The position numbers were made by a program, and so were the translations under genes. From Caldilineaceae bacterium (GTDB lineage: Bacteria; Chloroflexota; Anaerolineae; Caldilineales; Caldilineaceae): a DNA stretch of 64,000 nucleotides. The number at the start of each line of letters is the position of its first letter. Position 1 is the first letter of the stretch. Where the stretch lies: assembly GCA_019637645.1 (NCBI GenBank), contig JAHBVH010000018.1, forward strand, positions 45,623-109,622, written 5' to 3'. Below, in pieces: positions 46,670-57,034 of this stretch. Below the pieces are notes generated by a model that made no database searches, had not been told where the DNA came from, and was given only the letters and a program-made list of their open reading frames with translations.

Positions 46670-46739
46670 GTGATCCTAGTCAGCCACCATCCATGATAGA
46701 CGGCGGCTGGCAAAGTCTATCCATTCGAAGGAGGAATCA

Positions 46740-47837
46740 ATGAAGTATCAATCCAATGGTGCTCTCCCCAAAACCATGCCTGCGGTTGTCTGCCATGGGC
46801 CGCAGGATTATCGCTTGGAAGAGTGGCGTGTGCCTGAGCCTGGCCCCGGCGAAGTGGTGGTCAAGGTCGATTCGGTGGGGATCTGCGCCAGTGATCTCAA
46901 ATGCTATTTAGGCGCGGCCCTTTTTTGGGGCGATGCCCATCGAGTTGGCTATGCGCAGCCACCTATCATTCCCGGCCATGAATTTATCGGTACCGTTATC
47001 GCCTTGGGCGAAGGCGCGCGCGAAAAATATGGCTTGACCTTGGGCGATACCGCCATTTCCGAACAGATCGTCCCCTGCTGGCAATGCCGCTACTGTCGGC
47101 GCGGTCAATATTGGATGTGCCAAGTCCATGATATCTATGGCTTTCGGCAAAAAACTTTTGGCGCGATGGCTCCCTATATGCGCTTTCCGGCGGGTGCCCT
47201 GAATTATAAAGTGCCGAATAGCATCCCCAAGGCCCACGCCGTCTTTATTGAGCCCCTGGCTTGCTCTATTCATGCGGTGCAGCGGGGCGAGATCGAGCTG
47301 GATGATGTAGTTGCCATTGCCGGTGCGGGACCATTGGGCTTGGGGATGATCGCCGCCGCACGCCAAAAGAATCCGCGCCTCCTCATTGCCATCGATCTCA
47401 GTGATGAGCGGCTGGATCTTGCCAAAGCTTGTGGAGCCGATCTGGGGCTTAATCCCAATCGAGTGGATGTGGTCGATGAAATCCGCAAGCTGACCGATGG
47501 GTATGGCTGTGATGTCTACATTGAGGCCACTGGTCATCCTAGCGCCGTCGAACAAGGGTTACACGCCATCTGCAAGTTGGGCACCTTTGTCGAGTTTAGC
47601 GTCATGCGCGAGCCCGTCACGGTCGATTGGACGATTATCGGGGATACGAAAGAGCTGAATGTTCATGGTGCGCATCTCAGCCCCTATACCTATCCCATTG
47701 CCATCGACATGCTAGCCAAGGGGCTGCTGCCCATGGACCGTATTATTACCCATCAACTGCCGCTTGCCGAGTTTCAACGCGGGATTGAATTGGTAGCCAG
47801 CGGCACGCAATCGGTCAAAGTAACGCTACAGCCCTAA
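46740..47837 (+). CDS. Zinc-dependent alcohol dehydrogenase, erythritol/L-threitol type
   Basis: The protein has 365 residues of the medium-chain dehydrogenase family. The catalytic zinc site is Cys in VGICASDLKCY, His-Glu in IPGHEF and a later Glu (FIEPLACS). The structural zinc Cys are in PCWQCRYCRRGQYWMC. The NAD site is AGAGPLGLGMIAAA, followed by an acidic residue (IDLSDE). The stretch around EQIVPCWQCRYC and QVHDIYGF resembles the erythritol/threitol dehydrogenases of polyol catabolism; the substrate is inferred from that alone, and no kinase or isomerase of such a pathway is nearby. GGAGGA lies 4-5 nt before the ATG. Confidence 0.85.
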   Translation: MKYQSNGALPKTMPAVVCHGPQDYRLEEWRVPEPGPGEVVVKVDSVGICASDLKCYLGAALFWGDAHRVGYAQPPIIPGHEFIGTVIALGEGAREKYGLTLGDTAISEQIVPCWQCRYCRRGQYWMCQVHDIYGFRQKTFGAMAPYMRFPAGALNYKVPNSIPKAHAVFIEPLACSIHAVQRGEIELDDVVAIAGAGPLGLGMIAAARQKNPRLLIAIDLSDERLDLAKACGADLGLNPNRVDVVDEIRKLTDGYGCDVYIEATGHPSAVEQGLHAICKLGTFVEFSVMREPVTVDWTIIGDTKELNVHGAHLSPYTYPIAIDMLAKGLLPMDRIITHQLPLAEFQRGIELVASGTQSVKVTLQP

Positions 47838-47859
47838 TCGCTCTTGCATACTTAGTATC

Positions 47860-47929
47860 TATCCTGAAATTTCTGTGACCACCTCGCGCCACAGTAGGCT
47901 TGACGGAACCCACAACCAATTTCAGGATA
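47860..47929. terminator. Inverted repeat between convergent genes
   Basis: TATCCTGAAATT (47860-47871) and its complement (47918-47929) flank a 46-nt interior that also contains CTGTG/CACAG. It lies between stops at 47837 and 47952. A terminator role is likely but the long loop is unusual. Confidence 0.55.
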
Positions 47930-47951
47930 AGTTCTTAGCGAACAACGGATC

Positions 47952-48338
47952 TCAGTCCATAGTTGTCAGCCGTGGCTGCTTGGGGCTGTTGGTTAGTCGC
48001 GCCATAGTCTCTCCCCTGGTTGGGCATAAGATAGGCAGAGGCCAATCGGTACAGAGCACACTGTTCTGGGTGCCATAGGGGTTGATCGTCGTACCATCAG
48101 AGTGACTATCGGTGAGCCAATGGTTATCCACCAAATAACGAAATTCAAACCGTTGCCCACCTGGGAGATCAAGCTCCGCGCGCCAGACCCCACTGCGATC
48201 CTGGCGCATGGGTGTCCGTTGCTGGTCCCAGCCATTGAAATCCCCCACAACGTAAATTCGATCAGCCCATAGACAGGCTGGCAGCTCAAAAATCACACGG
48301 ATGTAGCCCGCTTGGGTAGCTCTTGTTTTTGCGATCAT
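47952..48338 (-). CDS. CBM48/isoamylase-N-terminal-like glycogen-binding protein
   Basis: The protein has 128 residues. VIFELPACLWADRIYVVGDF-NGWD, WRAELDLPGGQRFEFRYLVD and NHWLTDSHSD match the AMPK-beta/CBM48 beta-sandwich with its aromatic sugar-binding residues. There is no catalytic domain, so it is a stand-alone starch- or glycogen-binding domain. ATG 48338 is chosen with AAGGAG upstream. The 30-residue tail is polar and probably disordered. Confidence 0.85.
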   Translation of the reverse strand: MIAKTRATQAGYIRVIFELPACLWADRIYVVGDFNGWDQQRTPMRQDRSGVWRAELDLPGGQRFEFRYLVDNHWLTDSHSDGTTINPYGTQNSVLCTDWPLPILCPTRGETMARLTNSPKQPRLTTMD

Positions 48339-48692
48339 CCCGATCTCCTTCTTTGACACAGCGGGGGACGCGGCACGTGTTGGGTGCGCGCCAACGCAGA
48401 GATCACGGTTGAGCAATGCACCCGGTTATCAACAGCCACTTTATTTTGCGTTGAGCGCACTGACTTCCACATAAAGGCTACTATATCTACTGTAAGCCTA
48501 ACTAACCTAAAAATCACCAGCCATCTGGGTAGTTTGTACGTTACATCCTTCGCACCAAAAGTTGCGCGCGGGGAATAGCGCTGTGCTCCACACAACTGCC
48601 CATCATCCACCCAAAAAATTACCCGTTTCTTCCAGCGCTAGAAGAAACGGGTAACCAACAATTGCTGATTGGGCCTACGGCGTAATGAACCG
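48339..48692. other. Intergenic region, terminator only
   Basis: Apart from the hairpin at 48619-48654, no gene or repeat is recognised in this stretch. Confidence 0.6.
48619..48654 (-). terminator. Terminator of the holin-like gene
   Basis: TTACCCGTTTCTTC and its complement (48641-48654) form a 14-bp stem with an 8-nt loop. On the minus strand it is followed by a T-run, 39 nt beyond the stop at 48693. Confidence 0.85.
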
Positions 48693-49031
48693 CTAGAAGA
48701 TCCAAAAGATCAGGGAATTGAGGATACCCACGAGAATCGATCCAACCAGCGCACTCCAAAAGCCATTGCGCAGATAAAATCCATCAACCAAGCGGGCAGC
48801 CAAGGCAAAAACGATGGCACTGACAACAAAGCTAAAAAGCCCTAACGTCAGAAACGTGATGGGAATAGCCAGAAATTGCAAGATCGGGAGCAGAAGTGCA
48901 TTCAACAAGCCAAGCACTAAGGCACCGATCAACGCCGTGCGAAAGCTCCGAATCTCAATCCCCAATGGCAAATTGGAAATAATCAGTAGGCTGATAGTCG
49001 TTACTATCCAACTTGCAATAAAGTCTCCCAT
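48693..49031 (-). CDS. Phage_holin_4_2-type small membrane protein
   Basis: The protein has 112 residues and four membrane segments. IVTTISLLIISNLPLGIEI, the loop SFRTALIGALVLGLLNALLL, and the LDGFYLRNGFWSALVGSIL-type end are typical of this family. Despite the name, it is common in non-phage bacterial genomes and its role is unknown. No phage genes are near. ATG 49031 has GGAGGG upstream. Confidence 0.85.
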   Translation of the reverse strand: MGDFIASWIVTTISLLIISNLPLGIEIRSFRTALIGALVLGLLNALLLPILQFLAIPITFLTLGLFSFVVSAIVFALAARLVDGFYLRNGFWSALVGSILVGILNSLIFWIF

Positions 49032-49119
49032 ACCATACCCTCCTTGCTTGCTATAGTTGCACGATTCGGTCATGTGAGCCCCGCAGAAATCATTGGAAAG
49101 GGGATCTGACGCGTCTCCG

Positions 49120-49190
49120 CCTGACAGCGCCTTTCGTTGGCCGCTGTGGGCACCACAGCGCCAACCAGTTTTTTGAAAACCTGTCCGGCG
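49120..49190. repeat. Composite palindrome (family 1 plus family 2)
   Basis: It runs CCTGACAGCGC, then CGTTGGCCGCTGTGGG paired with CCACAGCGCCAAC, then TTTTTTGAAAACCTGTCCGG. The central hairpin is the clearest family-2 copy. The outer parts are diverged family-1 arms. Confidence 0.65.
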
Positions 49191-49223
49191 TATTTCGTTT
49201 CACCCCGCGGGTTGGCACATGCC

Positions 49224-49454
49224 CTAAAAAATACTACGCACCATGAGTAATAGGCCCAAGATGATCAAGGGAACACCAAGAATGGCACCGATCACGGTTA
49301 CGCTAAGCGCAAAGCCCAGCACCACAATGGCAAGCCCTAAGATGACGCCCACCAGCCGCCCGGTTAAGGTTAGAATGGTCGTCAGTAACCGCCAGAGGGC
49401 CATCACCGGCCAGAGGATCCAAGGAACAGTGCGTTGTCGTGCGTGGCTCATCAT
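49224..49454 (-). CDS. Small two-helix membrane protein (76 aa)
   Basis: The N-terminus is basic (MMSHARQRTVPW). It is followed by two long hydrophobic helices (about 20-45 and 48-72) joined by a tight glycine turn, and it ends VRSIF. AAAGGGAGC lies just before the ATG. The family is not recognised. It may be an envelope or stress protein like other short two-helix proteins; that is inference. Confidence 0.65.
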   Translation of the reverse strand: MMSHARQRTVPWILWPVMALWRLLTTILTLTGRLVGVILGLAIVVLGFALSVTVIGAILGVPLIILGLLLMVRSIF

Positions 49455-49618
49455 GTGCTCCCTTTCTTTGCGCTACACGTTGAAGGGCAAACGGATACGC
49501 CGCCCTTCTACCTTTCTTTGCTTACAATACGCCGCCGAAAAGGAAAAGTTGCATCGCCCGATTCGCTTGCGTCATAACAAACGAGCCAGCTAGGCCGCGA
49601 GGAGTTTCTTCCACGTCG

Positions 49619-51259
49619 CTACCGCAGCCGCTTATAGGCATTGATCAACCCATTCGTCGAGGCATCGTGGCTAGTGATAGGTGTATCATCGGCCAATTCG
49701 GGCTCAATGGCCTTTGCCAGTTGCTTGCCCAGCTCAACCCCCATTTGATCAAAAGAGTTGATCTGCCAGATCACCCCCTGCGTAAAAATTTTATGCTCGT
49801 AGAAGGCGATCAGCGCGCCCAAAGTCGTTGGCGTCAACTTGCGGAAGAGGAACGAGTTGGAGGGGCGATTGCCGGTGAAGGTCTTCGCCGCGACCAACGT
49901 TTCGAGCGCGTCGCCTTGGACGCCCGCTTTCACTAGTTCAGCCCGTGCTTCGGCAGGAGTCTTCCCTTTCATCAACGCCTCGGTTTGGGCCAAAAAGTTG
50001 GCGATCAAAATAGGGTGATGCTGCCCAAGCGGATTCTGGCTCTGCGCGGGGGCGAGGAAATCGCAGGGGATCAGTTTGGTACCCTGGTGGATGAGCTGGT
50101 AGAAAGCGTGCTGCCCATTGGTTCCCGGTTCGCCCCAGATAACCGGCCCGGTTGTGTAATCGACAGTCGCCCCCGCCTTGGTCACCGACTTCCCGTTGCT
50201 TTCCATATCGCCCTGTTGGAAATAGGCAGGGAAGCGCGCGAGGTATTGATCATAGGGCAGAATCGCATGGGATTGGGCATCCCAGAAGTTGTTATACCAG
50301 ACGCCCAACAACCCCATCACCACGGGGATGTTTTGGGCAAAAGGGGTCGTGCGAAAATGTTCATCCACCGCATGAGCGCCACTTAATAAAGCTTCAAAGT
50401 TGTCCATGCCGATGGCAATGGCAATGGAAAGGCCAATCGTCGACCAGAGCGAATAGCGGCCACCCACCCAATCCCAGAATTCAAACATATTGTGGGGGTC
50501 GATCCCAAAGGCGGTCACGGCTTTTTCATTGGTCGAGAGTGCGGCAAAGTGCTTGGCAACCGCTGCTTCGTCTTGGGCCGCCGCCAAGAACCACGCGCGG
50601 GCCGTGTGAGCATTCGTCATGGTCTCTTGGGTGGTAAAGGTTTTGGAGGCGATGAGAAAGAGCGTTGTCGCTGGGTGCAGGCCCTTGAGCGTTTCGGCAA
50701 TATCGGTGCCATCGACATTCGAAACAAAATGGGTGCGCAAGCCAGCCTTAGTGTAGGGCGTTAGCGCCAAGGTCACCATCTTGGGGCCTAAGTCCGAACC
50801 GCCAATACCAATGTTCACCACATCAGTGATCGCTTCGCCCGTATAGCCGCGCCACGCGCCTGTGCGCACCGCCTCGCTAAAGGTACGCATCTTGGTCAAG
50901 ACTCGATTCACTTCGGGCATGACATCTTGACCATCCACGAAGATCGGACGATTGGCGCGATTGCGTAAGGCAATATGCAGCACGGCCCGATCTTCGGTGT
51001 TATTAATCTTCTGCCCAGCAAACATCGCGTTGATCGCGCCCGCCAAATTGGCTTGTTCGGCCAGGGCGATCAACAGCGGCATCGTCGCGGCGGTGATCCG
51101 ATTTTTAGAATAGTCAAAGAGAATCTCTTGAAAGGTGAGGGAGAAGTGTTCAAAACGCTGGGGCTCTTGGGCAAAGAGATCGCGCATATGGACAGCGGCC
51201 AGGGCGGTACGATGGGCCGCCAACGCCTGCCAAGCGGGTGATGTCGTAAGCTGGGACAT
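49619..51259 (-). CDS. pgi: Glucose-6-phosphate isomerase
   Basis: The protein has 546 residues, close to the usual 549 of the long bacterial/eukaryotic form. It interconverts glucose-6-phosphate and fructose-6-phosphate. [13 protein letters not shown], the phosphate loop [12 protein letters not shown], the catalytic Glu in [12 protein letters not shown], the His in [22 protein letters not shown] and the Lys in [13 protein letters not shown] are all present. ATG 51259 is preferred to ATG 51268, because the AAGGA site would abut the latter. The 5' leader contains an imperfect long inverted repeat (51287-51339). Confidence 0.97.
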   Translation of the reverse strand: MSQLTTSPAWQALAAHRTALAAVHMRDLFAQEPQRFEHFSLTFQEILFDYSKNRITAATMPLLIALAEQANLAGAINAMFAGQKINNTEDRAVLHIALRNRANRPIFVDGQDVMPEVNRVLTKMRTFSEAVRTGAWRGYTGEAITDVVNIGIGGSDLGPKMVTLALTPYTKAGLRTHFVSNVDGTDIAETLKGLHPATTLFLIASKTFTTQETMTNAHTARAWFLAAAQDEAAVAKHFAALSTNEKAVTAFGIDPHNMFEFWDWVGGRYSLWSTIGLSIAIAIGMDNFEALLSGAHAVDEHFRTTPFAQNIPVVMGLLGVWYNNFWDAQSHAILPYDQYLARFPAYFQQGDMESNGKSVTKAGATVDYTTGPVIWGEPGTNGQHAFYQLIHQGTKLIPCDFLAPAQSQNPLGQHHPILIANFLAQTEALMKGKTPAEARAELVKAGVQGDALETLVAAKTFTGNRPSNSFLFRKLTPTTLGALIAFYEHKIFTQGVIWQINSFDQMGVELGKQLAKAIEPELADDTPITSHDASTNGLINAYKRLR

Positions 51260-51286
51260 GAGAGGCATCCTTTCCTTGCTCTGAAG

Positions 51287-51339
51287 AGAGCCGCTTGGTC
51301 AACCGTTCACCTGGATCAGGGTTGGGGTCAAGCAGCTCT
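51287..51339 (-). promoter_or_regulatory. Imperfect hairpin in the pgi leader
   Basis: Blocks AGAG/CTCT, CGCTTGG/CAAGCA and TCAACC/GGTTGG are inverted in order, giving a stem of about 16 pairs with internal loops, 28 nt before the pgi start. No known riboswitch core is present. Confidence 0.3.
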
Positions 51340-51435
51340 GAATTGCGTAGATGCGCTCTATTATACGTGATCTTAGCCCCAGCGGTGGTAGGCGTTGCCC
51401 CGCATTGACAACAATTCGCCGCGATGGGCAAACCA

Positions 51436-51463
51436 AGACGCCATCCCCCTGGGGATGGCGTCT
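51436..51463 (-). terminator. First of two hairpins downstream of the stress protein gene
   Basis: AGACGCCATCCCC and GGGGATGGCGTCT form a perfect 13-bp stem with a 2-nt loop, between the uspA-like stop at 51567 and the pgi leader. Confidence 0.8.
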
Positions 51464-51475
51464 CTCAACAGCCAA

Positions 51476-51522
51476 GGCCGCAGAGACCGGTCAGGTTAAA
51501 AATCTAACCGGTCTCTGCGGCC
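51476..51522 (-). terminator. Second hairpin downstream of the stress protein gene
   Basis: GGCCGCAGAGACCGGT (51476-51491) and its complement (51507-51522) form a 16-bp stem around an A/T-rich loop, 44 nt beyond the stop at 51567. The core GGTCAGGTT in the loop side recalls family 1. Confidence 0.8.
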
Positions 51523-51566
51523 TATCGGCCTAAGGGTTCCTCGCGCCGCGAGAGCAGCCCTTCCGT

Positions 51567-52001
51567 CTATTCCTGGGCCCGGATCAACAATAAGGGACGG
51601 TCGGCTTGGTTCAAGATCCCTGCGGCGACACTGCCATAGAAGGCTCGGGCCAATCCTGTTCGCCCATGGCTGGCCATGGCAATCAGATCGGCGTCTTTGC
51701 GCACAGCCTCTTCGAGAATGCAAGTGACGATCGGGCCGCTATCCACTAGCGCTTCGACTTCAACCCCTTTGGCGGCAAATTCTCCCTGCAAGCTCCGCAA
51801 ATATTGCTTAGCCTCTTCGGTGATGCGCTCTAGTTGGTTGATGTCATAATAGTGACCCATATCATAGGGAGCAGCCAATACGACCGTGGGCTCGACAACC
51901 TGTAAGAGCACCAATTGTGAGCCAAATTTTTTCGCCAGTTCCTCAACATGCGGCAGAATGCGCTCGGCACGTTTTGAACCATCTAAGGGAACCAAGATTC
52001 G
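51567..52001 (-). CDS. Universal stress protein (UspA family)
   Basis: The protein has 144 residues, a single Usp domain, and is cytoplasmic. [19 protein letters not shown] gives the first strand and Asp. The ATP-binding motif [17 protein letters not shown] (G-2x-G-9x-G-S) is intact, so this is the ATP-binding type. ATG 52001 has AAGGAG upstream; the longer frame to 52052 is not supported. Confidence 0.94.
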   Translation of the reverse strand, partial: RILVPLDGSKRAERILPHVEELAKKFGSQLVLLQVVEPTVVLAAPYDMGHYYDINQLERITEEAKQYLRSLQGEFAAKGVEVEALVDSGPIVTCILEEAVRKDADLIAMASHGRTGLARAFYGSVAAGILNQADRPLLLIRAQE

Positions 52002-52193
52002 CTTATACATACTGCGCTCCTTTGCTAGTTGGCTAGACAGGTCAAGAAACATCTGGTTGCCCCACCTGTACCAACTTATTCATGAATCTACTATCACAAT
52101 AGCAACAAAATCACTTGTTGCCAATGCGCGAACGTCTAGTCTTTGTTTCCACCCGCTGGGCAGGCGAGCGCCTAGCTAGTTGGCTAGGGCTAA

Positions 52194-55100
52194 CTATTCA
52201 TAGCGGAGTGCCTCAGCCGGATAGGTACGCGCGGCTTGGTAGGCTGGGACAATCGCGGTTAGGAGCGAAAAGCCATAGGTGATCAGCAAGATCAGGCCGA
52301 TCTGGCCCCAAGGCAGCGTAAAGGTCGTTTCTGGGGTCAACGAGACAAAGAAGCTCTGGACCAAGCTTTCGCCCAACACAATACCCGTGATCGTACCAAT
52401 GAGCATACCCGTGATCGCAATAAAGCTCGCCTCCAGCACAAACGATAGGGCGATCATCCGTGCTTGGTAGCCAATGGCGCGCAACATACCGATTTGCTGT
52501 CGCCGCTCCACCACCGTGCGGCTAGTAATGACGCCCAACGCGGCAATGCCGACCAAAAGGCCCAAAGCCATAAAGCCTTGGAAGAGTTGCAGAATCCCGC
52601 GCGTAAAGGCTTGCCCCTGGGCAAAGCTTTCGGCCAAGACCACCGCATTAATGCCATTGCCCAAAAAGGCGCGCTCGACCGCTTGGGCGACAGCCCGGAC
52701 ATCCGCCCCTGGCTGCACCTTGACATAGAATTGGCTCGGTTGCGGCGCTTCCGCGGTAATTTGACCCAAGGCTTGCCAATTCACCTGGAGCGACCGCGCC
52801 GCCAATGTCGTTGCATCATCTAAGACACCAATGATCTGCACACGATGGGCAGTGCGTGGCGTTGTGGCCGCGCCCGCATCGGTGTCTGCGGAGCGGATTT
52901 CGACAAAGAGCGGTGGTAATGGTTCTCCGGCTGGCACAACTGGCAAGCGGAAGCTGTTCTCAAAACGCCGCGACTCCGGTCCATCCGTAACAGCCGCAAC
53001 CAGATTCGGTGTAACAATCGCCACATCCGTCCGTTCGCGCAGCGCTTGCCAAACCGCGGCATCGTCGGCAAAGCCAGCCGCGCGCGATTGGAAATGATAG
53101 ACCGTTTCCGCTTGGCGCAGATAACCATCGCTCAACCCAGCCATGAACTGTGCATACCAAAGGCTGTTGCTGGTGTTACGTAATTCCACAAATTGGGATT
53201 GGTAAGCACCGACCGTCTCAACTGCGGCGAGCAGCGGATAGTCGTCATTCGCGGCGGCCTGCAGCGCGGCAATTTGGGCTTCCATATCGCGCAGCGGGGC
53301 AAAGAAGCTAAGCAACGTCGTATCGGCGCGAATATCGAAGCCAGCCGTCTCTTTTTCATCTAACACGACAATCGTCTGGGTGGCGCGGATCACCACGGCC
53401 ATGACAACGACCGTGCTAATGATCATGGCAAACATGAGCATGGCCATGCCCGTGCGGAAACGCGCACTCAACGGGTAGGCAATGGCTGTTTTGAGCACCG
53501 GCGTGAGTTGACCAATCCCGCCCAGCACAAAGCCGACAAACCAGGTGAGCGCACTCGCGTTAAAGGTAACGGTTAGGATGGCCCCTAGGATGATCAACGG
53601 CCCGCCTAAGGCCAAGGTAAAGAGCGTTTGATCCGGGCTTGGCTGGAAGATGGGGTTGTCACTCCATTGGGGCAAGACGCGCGACCAAGGCACCGCCCAC
53701 AAAAGCAACAGACCAAGCCCCATCACCGTATAGCACCAGCGGTGAATGCTTTCCGTACGCCACCGGGTGGGTTCTAAGACGCGTAATGTGAAGAGCGAGA
53801 GGCCGATCAGGGCAAAGGTTGCGCCAACGAGGAGCAAGCTGAGGAGCGCGCTTTGCAGCCCAAGTTGCAATAGGTAGCCACCCAAGAGCGCCAAGGCCAG
53901 AGCACTCCCCCACTTCCAGAGCCGTGAGAGCCAAGAGCGGCGGCTCTCTTCACTCTCTTCGGGTAGATCGCGGATGGCCGAGACGATATTCAGCCGACTG
54001 ACCCGCCAAGCGGAGAAGGAGACCACCACAAAGGTCAACAACACGCCCACACAATAGGCAATGACCATGGAGGTCGGCGCGGCATGGAAGCGGAAGGTAA
54101 AGAGCGTGCTCTGGCTGCTCACTTGGGCCGTGAGATTATTAAAGATATCACCGAGAAAATCGACCATGGCATAGGTGACAGCCAGCCCCAAGAGCACCCC
54201 CAGCGCAGCCGCGACGAGATCATAGAGCATGCCTTCGACAACAAACATCTGTACCAAATGCCGCCGCTGCACGCCAATAGCGCGCGCCATGCCCATTTCG
54301 CTACGCCGTTCGGTTGCCAACATCACAAAGATGAGAAAGATGAGCAGGATACCCGCAAGAATAGAGAAGAAACCAAAGAGGGAGAAGATCGAAGCAAAGA
54401 TACCACCGGCAGCATTGCCAACGGTCAACAAGGTGGCTTTGCTCAGCGGATCGATCACATCAAAGGTGTTTAAGTCACCTAAGGCCGCGGTCAGCGCGCT
54501 CTTGGCATCGGCCGGGAGCGGCTGTTCGATCAGCCAGCCGCGGAGGGCAGTATTGGCAAGGATTTCGCGCAAGCGGTCACTGATCACTGGTTTTTCCAAT
54601 TCACCAGCAAAGTCGTTTAGGTCGGCAAGCATTCCACCCAAGGGCGACAAATCTTGAATCAGATCCGCCAGAAATTGAGGGCCATTAAAGTCCTCCATCA
54701 CAGCGCTTTGGGCGTCCGCCGCTGCGCCTACCAACAGCGGCTGGACATCGGGCCGGCGTAGAATGGCAACCACTTCGGCGAGAGCGCTTTCATCCATGGC
54801 GAGGACGCGCAGTTGTTGGCTGACCGCGGCGGTATGTTCGACCCCACTCAGCTCATCACCAAGATTGGAGACCAACACATTGTTGACCTTGCCATTCATA
54901 AAGAGGAGCTGCTGGGCCTCGTCCAGGCGTAACATGACAACGGGAAAGAGAGCACCAAGGGGGCCAGCCTCTTCGACAATGGCCTTCACCCGAAAAGGAA
55001 TGGGGATCGGCCCAATATAAACATCGAGCACATCGCCCACCCGCGCATTGAGCTGTTCCGCGCCTAAACGGTTGAGATAGACATCACCTTGGCGCAGTTG

Positions 55101-56252
55101 GAGACCAACTTGGGCGAGCACCCGGTCAATTTCGCCACCCAGGGTATTGAGGTTCAGGGCATTGAGCAGATTTTCGGTAAAAGGCAGCGTCGAATCCAGC
55201 CCCAGATCTGCGAGGCTAAGGGTTGTCGTCGTCACCCCCAGGCTGGCGAGCGTGTCGGTCGTCACCCCAAGCGCGGCGAGGCTGAGTTCGGTCAGGCCCT
55301 CTTCCCGGAGCGGCGTCGTATCGATCCCGAGTTGATCGATGGTATCGAGTGGAATGCGGAGTTGATTGAGATCAAGCGTGCCGGTGGTCAACTCGGTGGT
55401 CAACTCGGTGGTCAACGCGGTGGGTGCGGCGGTTAAGGCCGCGCCCACCGCGGCTGTGGCCAGGGCAACATCGGAAATCTGCAAATCGAGCCCGGCGCGT
55501 TGGGCCAAATCGCCAGCCATGCCAAAGAGATTCGAGGCTTGGGCAAAGATATTACCAACGCCGGGTTTCAGTGCTTCCATCGTTACCGGCTGGCCCTCGA
55601 CCGTTGTCAGGCCAAAACTTTGGTCGTAGTCGTTGTCAACAGCAAAGATAAAACCAAGGGGTTCGCCTTGACCGGTCGTCGTGTTGCGAATAATGGTAGG
55701 AAAGAGAATGGAAGCGGCGACGCGATCAACGAAGGGCATGGCCGCGGCTTCGGCCCGCAGTTGTTCATAGCGTGCGGTCGTAATGCCGGGCAAACCACCC
55801 TCCAAGACAGTCAAAACGCTGGTTAAGCCGCCAGCCGTCAGATTCTCAAGAGCTTGTTGGTTTTCACTAACGGCTGGCTCGGCGGCTGTGGCATCCGGAT
55901 CGATGCCGTTGGGTTCAGCAAAGTTGCTCTCCCCGGAAAGACTGACCAGGAGGGATAAGAACGGTGGGGCAAGGATCTCATCCACCTCGCCATAGGCTGC
56001 CACGGCTTGCCGCCGCAGGGAGTAGGTCAAAGTATCGCCGGTGCTTAGCGCGCTGACAATGATGATGGTACTGAGGGCAAGGCCGATGACGATCAAAACC
56101 GATTGAGTCGGGCGGCGGGGAATGTTGCGTACCCCAAGTTTAACAAGAACCGGGTTGCGCAGCCAGAGCCAAAGCAGGTAGAGCAGAATTGCCAGGAGTG
56201 CGGCAACAAAGGCGATGGCAACATTAGTACCCAGGTTAGCCAAGAGATTCAT
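52194..56252 (-). CDS. Very large FtsX/MacB-type ABC permease
   Basis: The protein has 1352 residues, about twice a usual MacB-type permease, with an FtsX domain in each half. After two helices (about 14-36 and 53-75) an outside region of about 500 residues contains repeated Leu/Thr segments ([33 protein letters not shown]). FtsX domains lie at about 610-745 and 1215-1345, with several helices between. It resembles two permeases fused, as in some lipoprotein/adhesin export systems. Its start overlaps the ATPase stop (ATGA at 56252-56249), so it works with that ATPase. It may move lipoproteins or act mechanically on the envelope (inference). Confidence 0.9.
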   Translation of the reverse strand: MNLLANLGTNVAIAFVAALLAILLYLLWLWLRNPVLVKLGVRNIPRRPTQSVLIVIGLALSTIIIVSALSTGDTLTYSLRRQAVAAYGEVDEILAPPFLSLLVSLSGESNFAEPNGIDPDATAAEPAVSENQQALENLTAGGLTSVLTVLEGGLPGITTARYEQLRAEAAAMPFVDRVAASILFPTIIRNTTTGQGEPLGFIFAVDNDYDQSFGLTTVEGQPVTMEALKPGVGNIFAQASNLFGMAGDLAQRAGLDLQISDVALATAAVGAALTAAPTALTTELTTELTTGTLDLNQLRIPLDTIDQLGIDTTPLREEGLTELSLAALGVTTDTLASLGVTTTTLSLADLGLDSTLPFTENLLNALNLNTLGGEIDRVLAQVGLQLRQGDVYLNRLGAEQLNARVGDVLDVYIGPIPIPFRVKAIVEEAGPLGALFPVVMLRLDEAQQLLFMNGKVNNVLVSNLGDELSGVEHTAAVSQQLRVLAMDESALAEVVAILRRPDVQPLLVGAAADAQSAVMEDFNGPQFLADLIQDLSPLGGMLADLNDFAGELEKPVISDRLREILANTALRGWLIEQPLPADAKSALTAALGDLNTFDVIDPLSKATLLTVGNAAGGIFASIFSLFGFFSILAGILLIFLIFVMLATERRSEMGMARAIGVQRRHLVQMFVVEGMLYDLVAAALGVLLGLAVTYAMVDFLGDIFNNLTAQVSSQSTLFTFRFHAAPTSMVIAYCVGVLLTFVVVSFSAWRVSRLNIVSAIRDLPEESEESRRSWLSRLWKWGSALALALLGGYLLQLGLQSALLSLLLVGATFALIGLSLFTLRVLEPTRWRTESIHRWCYTVMGLGLLLLWAVPWSRVLPQWSDNPIFQPSPDQTLFTLALGGPLIILGAILTVTFNASALTWFVGFVLGGIGQLTPVLKTAIAYPLSARFRTGMAMLMFAMIISTVVVMAVVIRATQTIVVLDEKETAGFDIRADTTLLSFFAPLRDMEAQIAALQAAANDDYPLLAAVETVGAYQSQFVELRNTSNSLWYAQFMAGLSDGYLRQAETVYHFQSRAAGFADDAAVWQALRERTDVAIVTPNLVAAVTDGPESRRFENSFRLPVVPAGEPLPPLFVEIRSADTDAGAATTPRTAHRVQIIGVLDDATTLAARSLQVNWQALGQITAEAPQPSQFYVKVQPGADVRAVAQAVERAFLGNGINAVVLAESFAQGQAFTRGILQLFQGFMALGLLVGIAALGVITSRTVVERRQQIGMLRAIGYQARMIALSFVLEASFIAITGMLIGTITGIVLGESLVQSFFVSLTPETTFTLPWGQIGLILLITYGFSLLTAIVPAYQAARTYPAEALRYE

Positions 56253-57034
56253 GCGGTGCCCTCCTCCGGCGCGCTGGGACGCTGATAGGTTGCGCCATCG
56301 GGTATAGGAGCGGGCACAGGAGCGGGTGCCTTCGTAGCCGTGGGTGCCGCCTGGCCATCGTCCACGATCAGGCCATCTTGCATATGTACCACGCGATTGC
56401 ACAGCGCGCCAATAGCTGGGTCGTGGGTCACAATAATAAAGGTTTGGCCCGCTTCTCGATTTAAGCGCTGCATAAGCGCCAGGATATCGCCCGCGGTTTT
56501 GCTATCCAGATTGCCGGTTGGCTCATCGGCCCAAACAATGGCTGGTTGATTCACCAACGCCCGGGCAATCGTCACCCGTTGCCGTTGCCCACCGGAGAGT
56601 TCAGCAGGGCGATGGTGGGCACGGTCGGTTAAACTCACTTGGGCCAAGGCCGCATCGGCACGACGGCGTGCTTCGGCGGGGCGTATGCCACTGACCAGTA
56701 AGGGCAGCTCGACATTTTCGACGGCAGTAATCACCGGCAATAGATTGAAAGTTTGAAAGATAAAGCCCATCCGTTGGGCGCGATAGGCGGTGCGGGTGCG
56801 ATCATTCATCGTGCGCAAGTTCACGCCTTCGATCGCAACTTCCCCAGCATCAAAATCATCTAGGCCCGATAGACAGTTGAGCAGGGTCGTTTTGCCACAG
56901 CCCGATGGTCCCATAATAGCGACCATTTCGCCCGCGGCAACGGTCAGATCGATGCCCCGCAGCGCATGGACCTCAATCTTCCCCGTTTGAAAGGTTTTGT
57001 GAACTTGACGCGCTTGAATCATAGTGCGTTCCAT
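56249..57034 (-). CDS. LolD/MacB-type ABC transporter ATPase
   Basis: The protein has 261 residues. Walker A is [12 protein letters not shown], signature [12 protein letters not shown], Walker [15 protein letters not shown], switch His VTHDPAIG. The [21 protein letters not shown]-loop segment is typical of the LolD/MacB/FtsE group. A Pro/Ala-rich tail of 35 residues follows. ATG 57034 has AAAGGA 8 nt upstream; an in-frame extension to 57226 is not credible. It is translationally coupled to the permease. Confidence 0.95.
   Translation of the reverse strand: MERTMIQARQVHKTFQTGKIEVHALRGIDLTVAAGEMVAIMGPSGCGKTTLLNCLSGLDDFDAGEVAIEGVNLRTMNDRTRTAYRAQRMGFIFQTFNLLPVITAVENVELPLLVSGIRPAEARRRADAALAQVSLTDRAHHRPAELSGGQRQRVTIARALVNQPAIVWADEPTGNLDSKTAGDILALMQRLNREAGQTFIIVTHDPAIGALCNRVVHMQDGLIVDDGQAAPTATKAPAPVPAPIPDGATYQRPSAPEEGTA

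Noticed and set aside
48693..49031. Evidence of a prophage from the holin-family name
   Set aside because: The family is widespread outside phages and no other phage gene is in the window.
51287..51339. Second TPP-riboswitch-like sequence before pgi (GGATCAGGGTTGGGGTC on the plus strand)
   Set aside because: It resembles one conserved block only; the CTGAGA and TAATGCCAGCG cores are absent.
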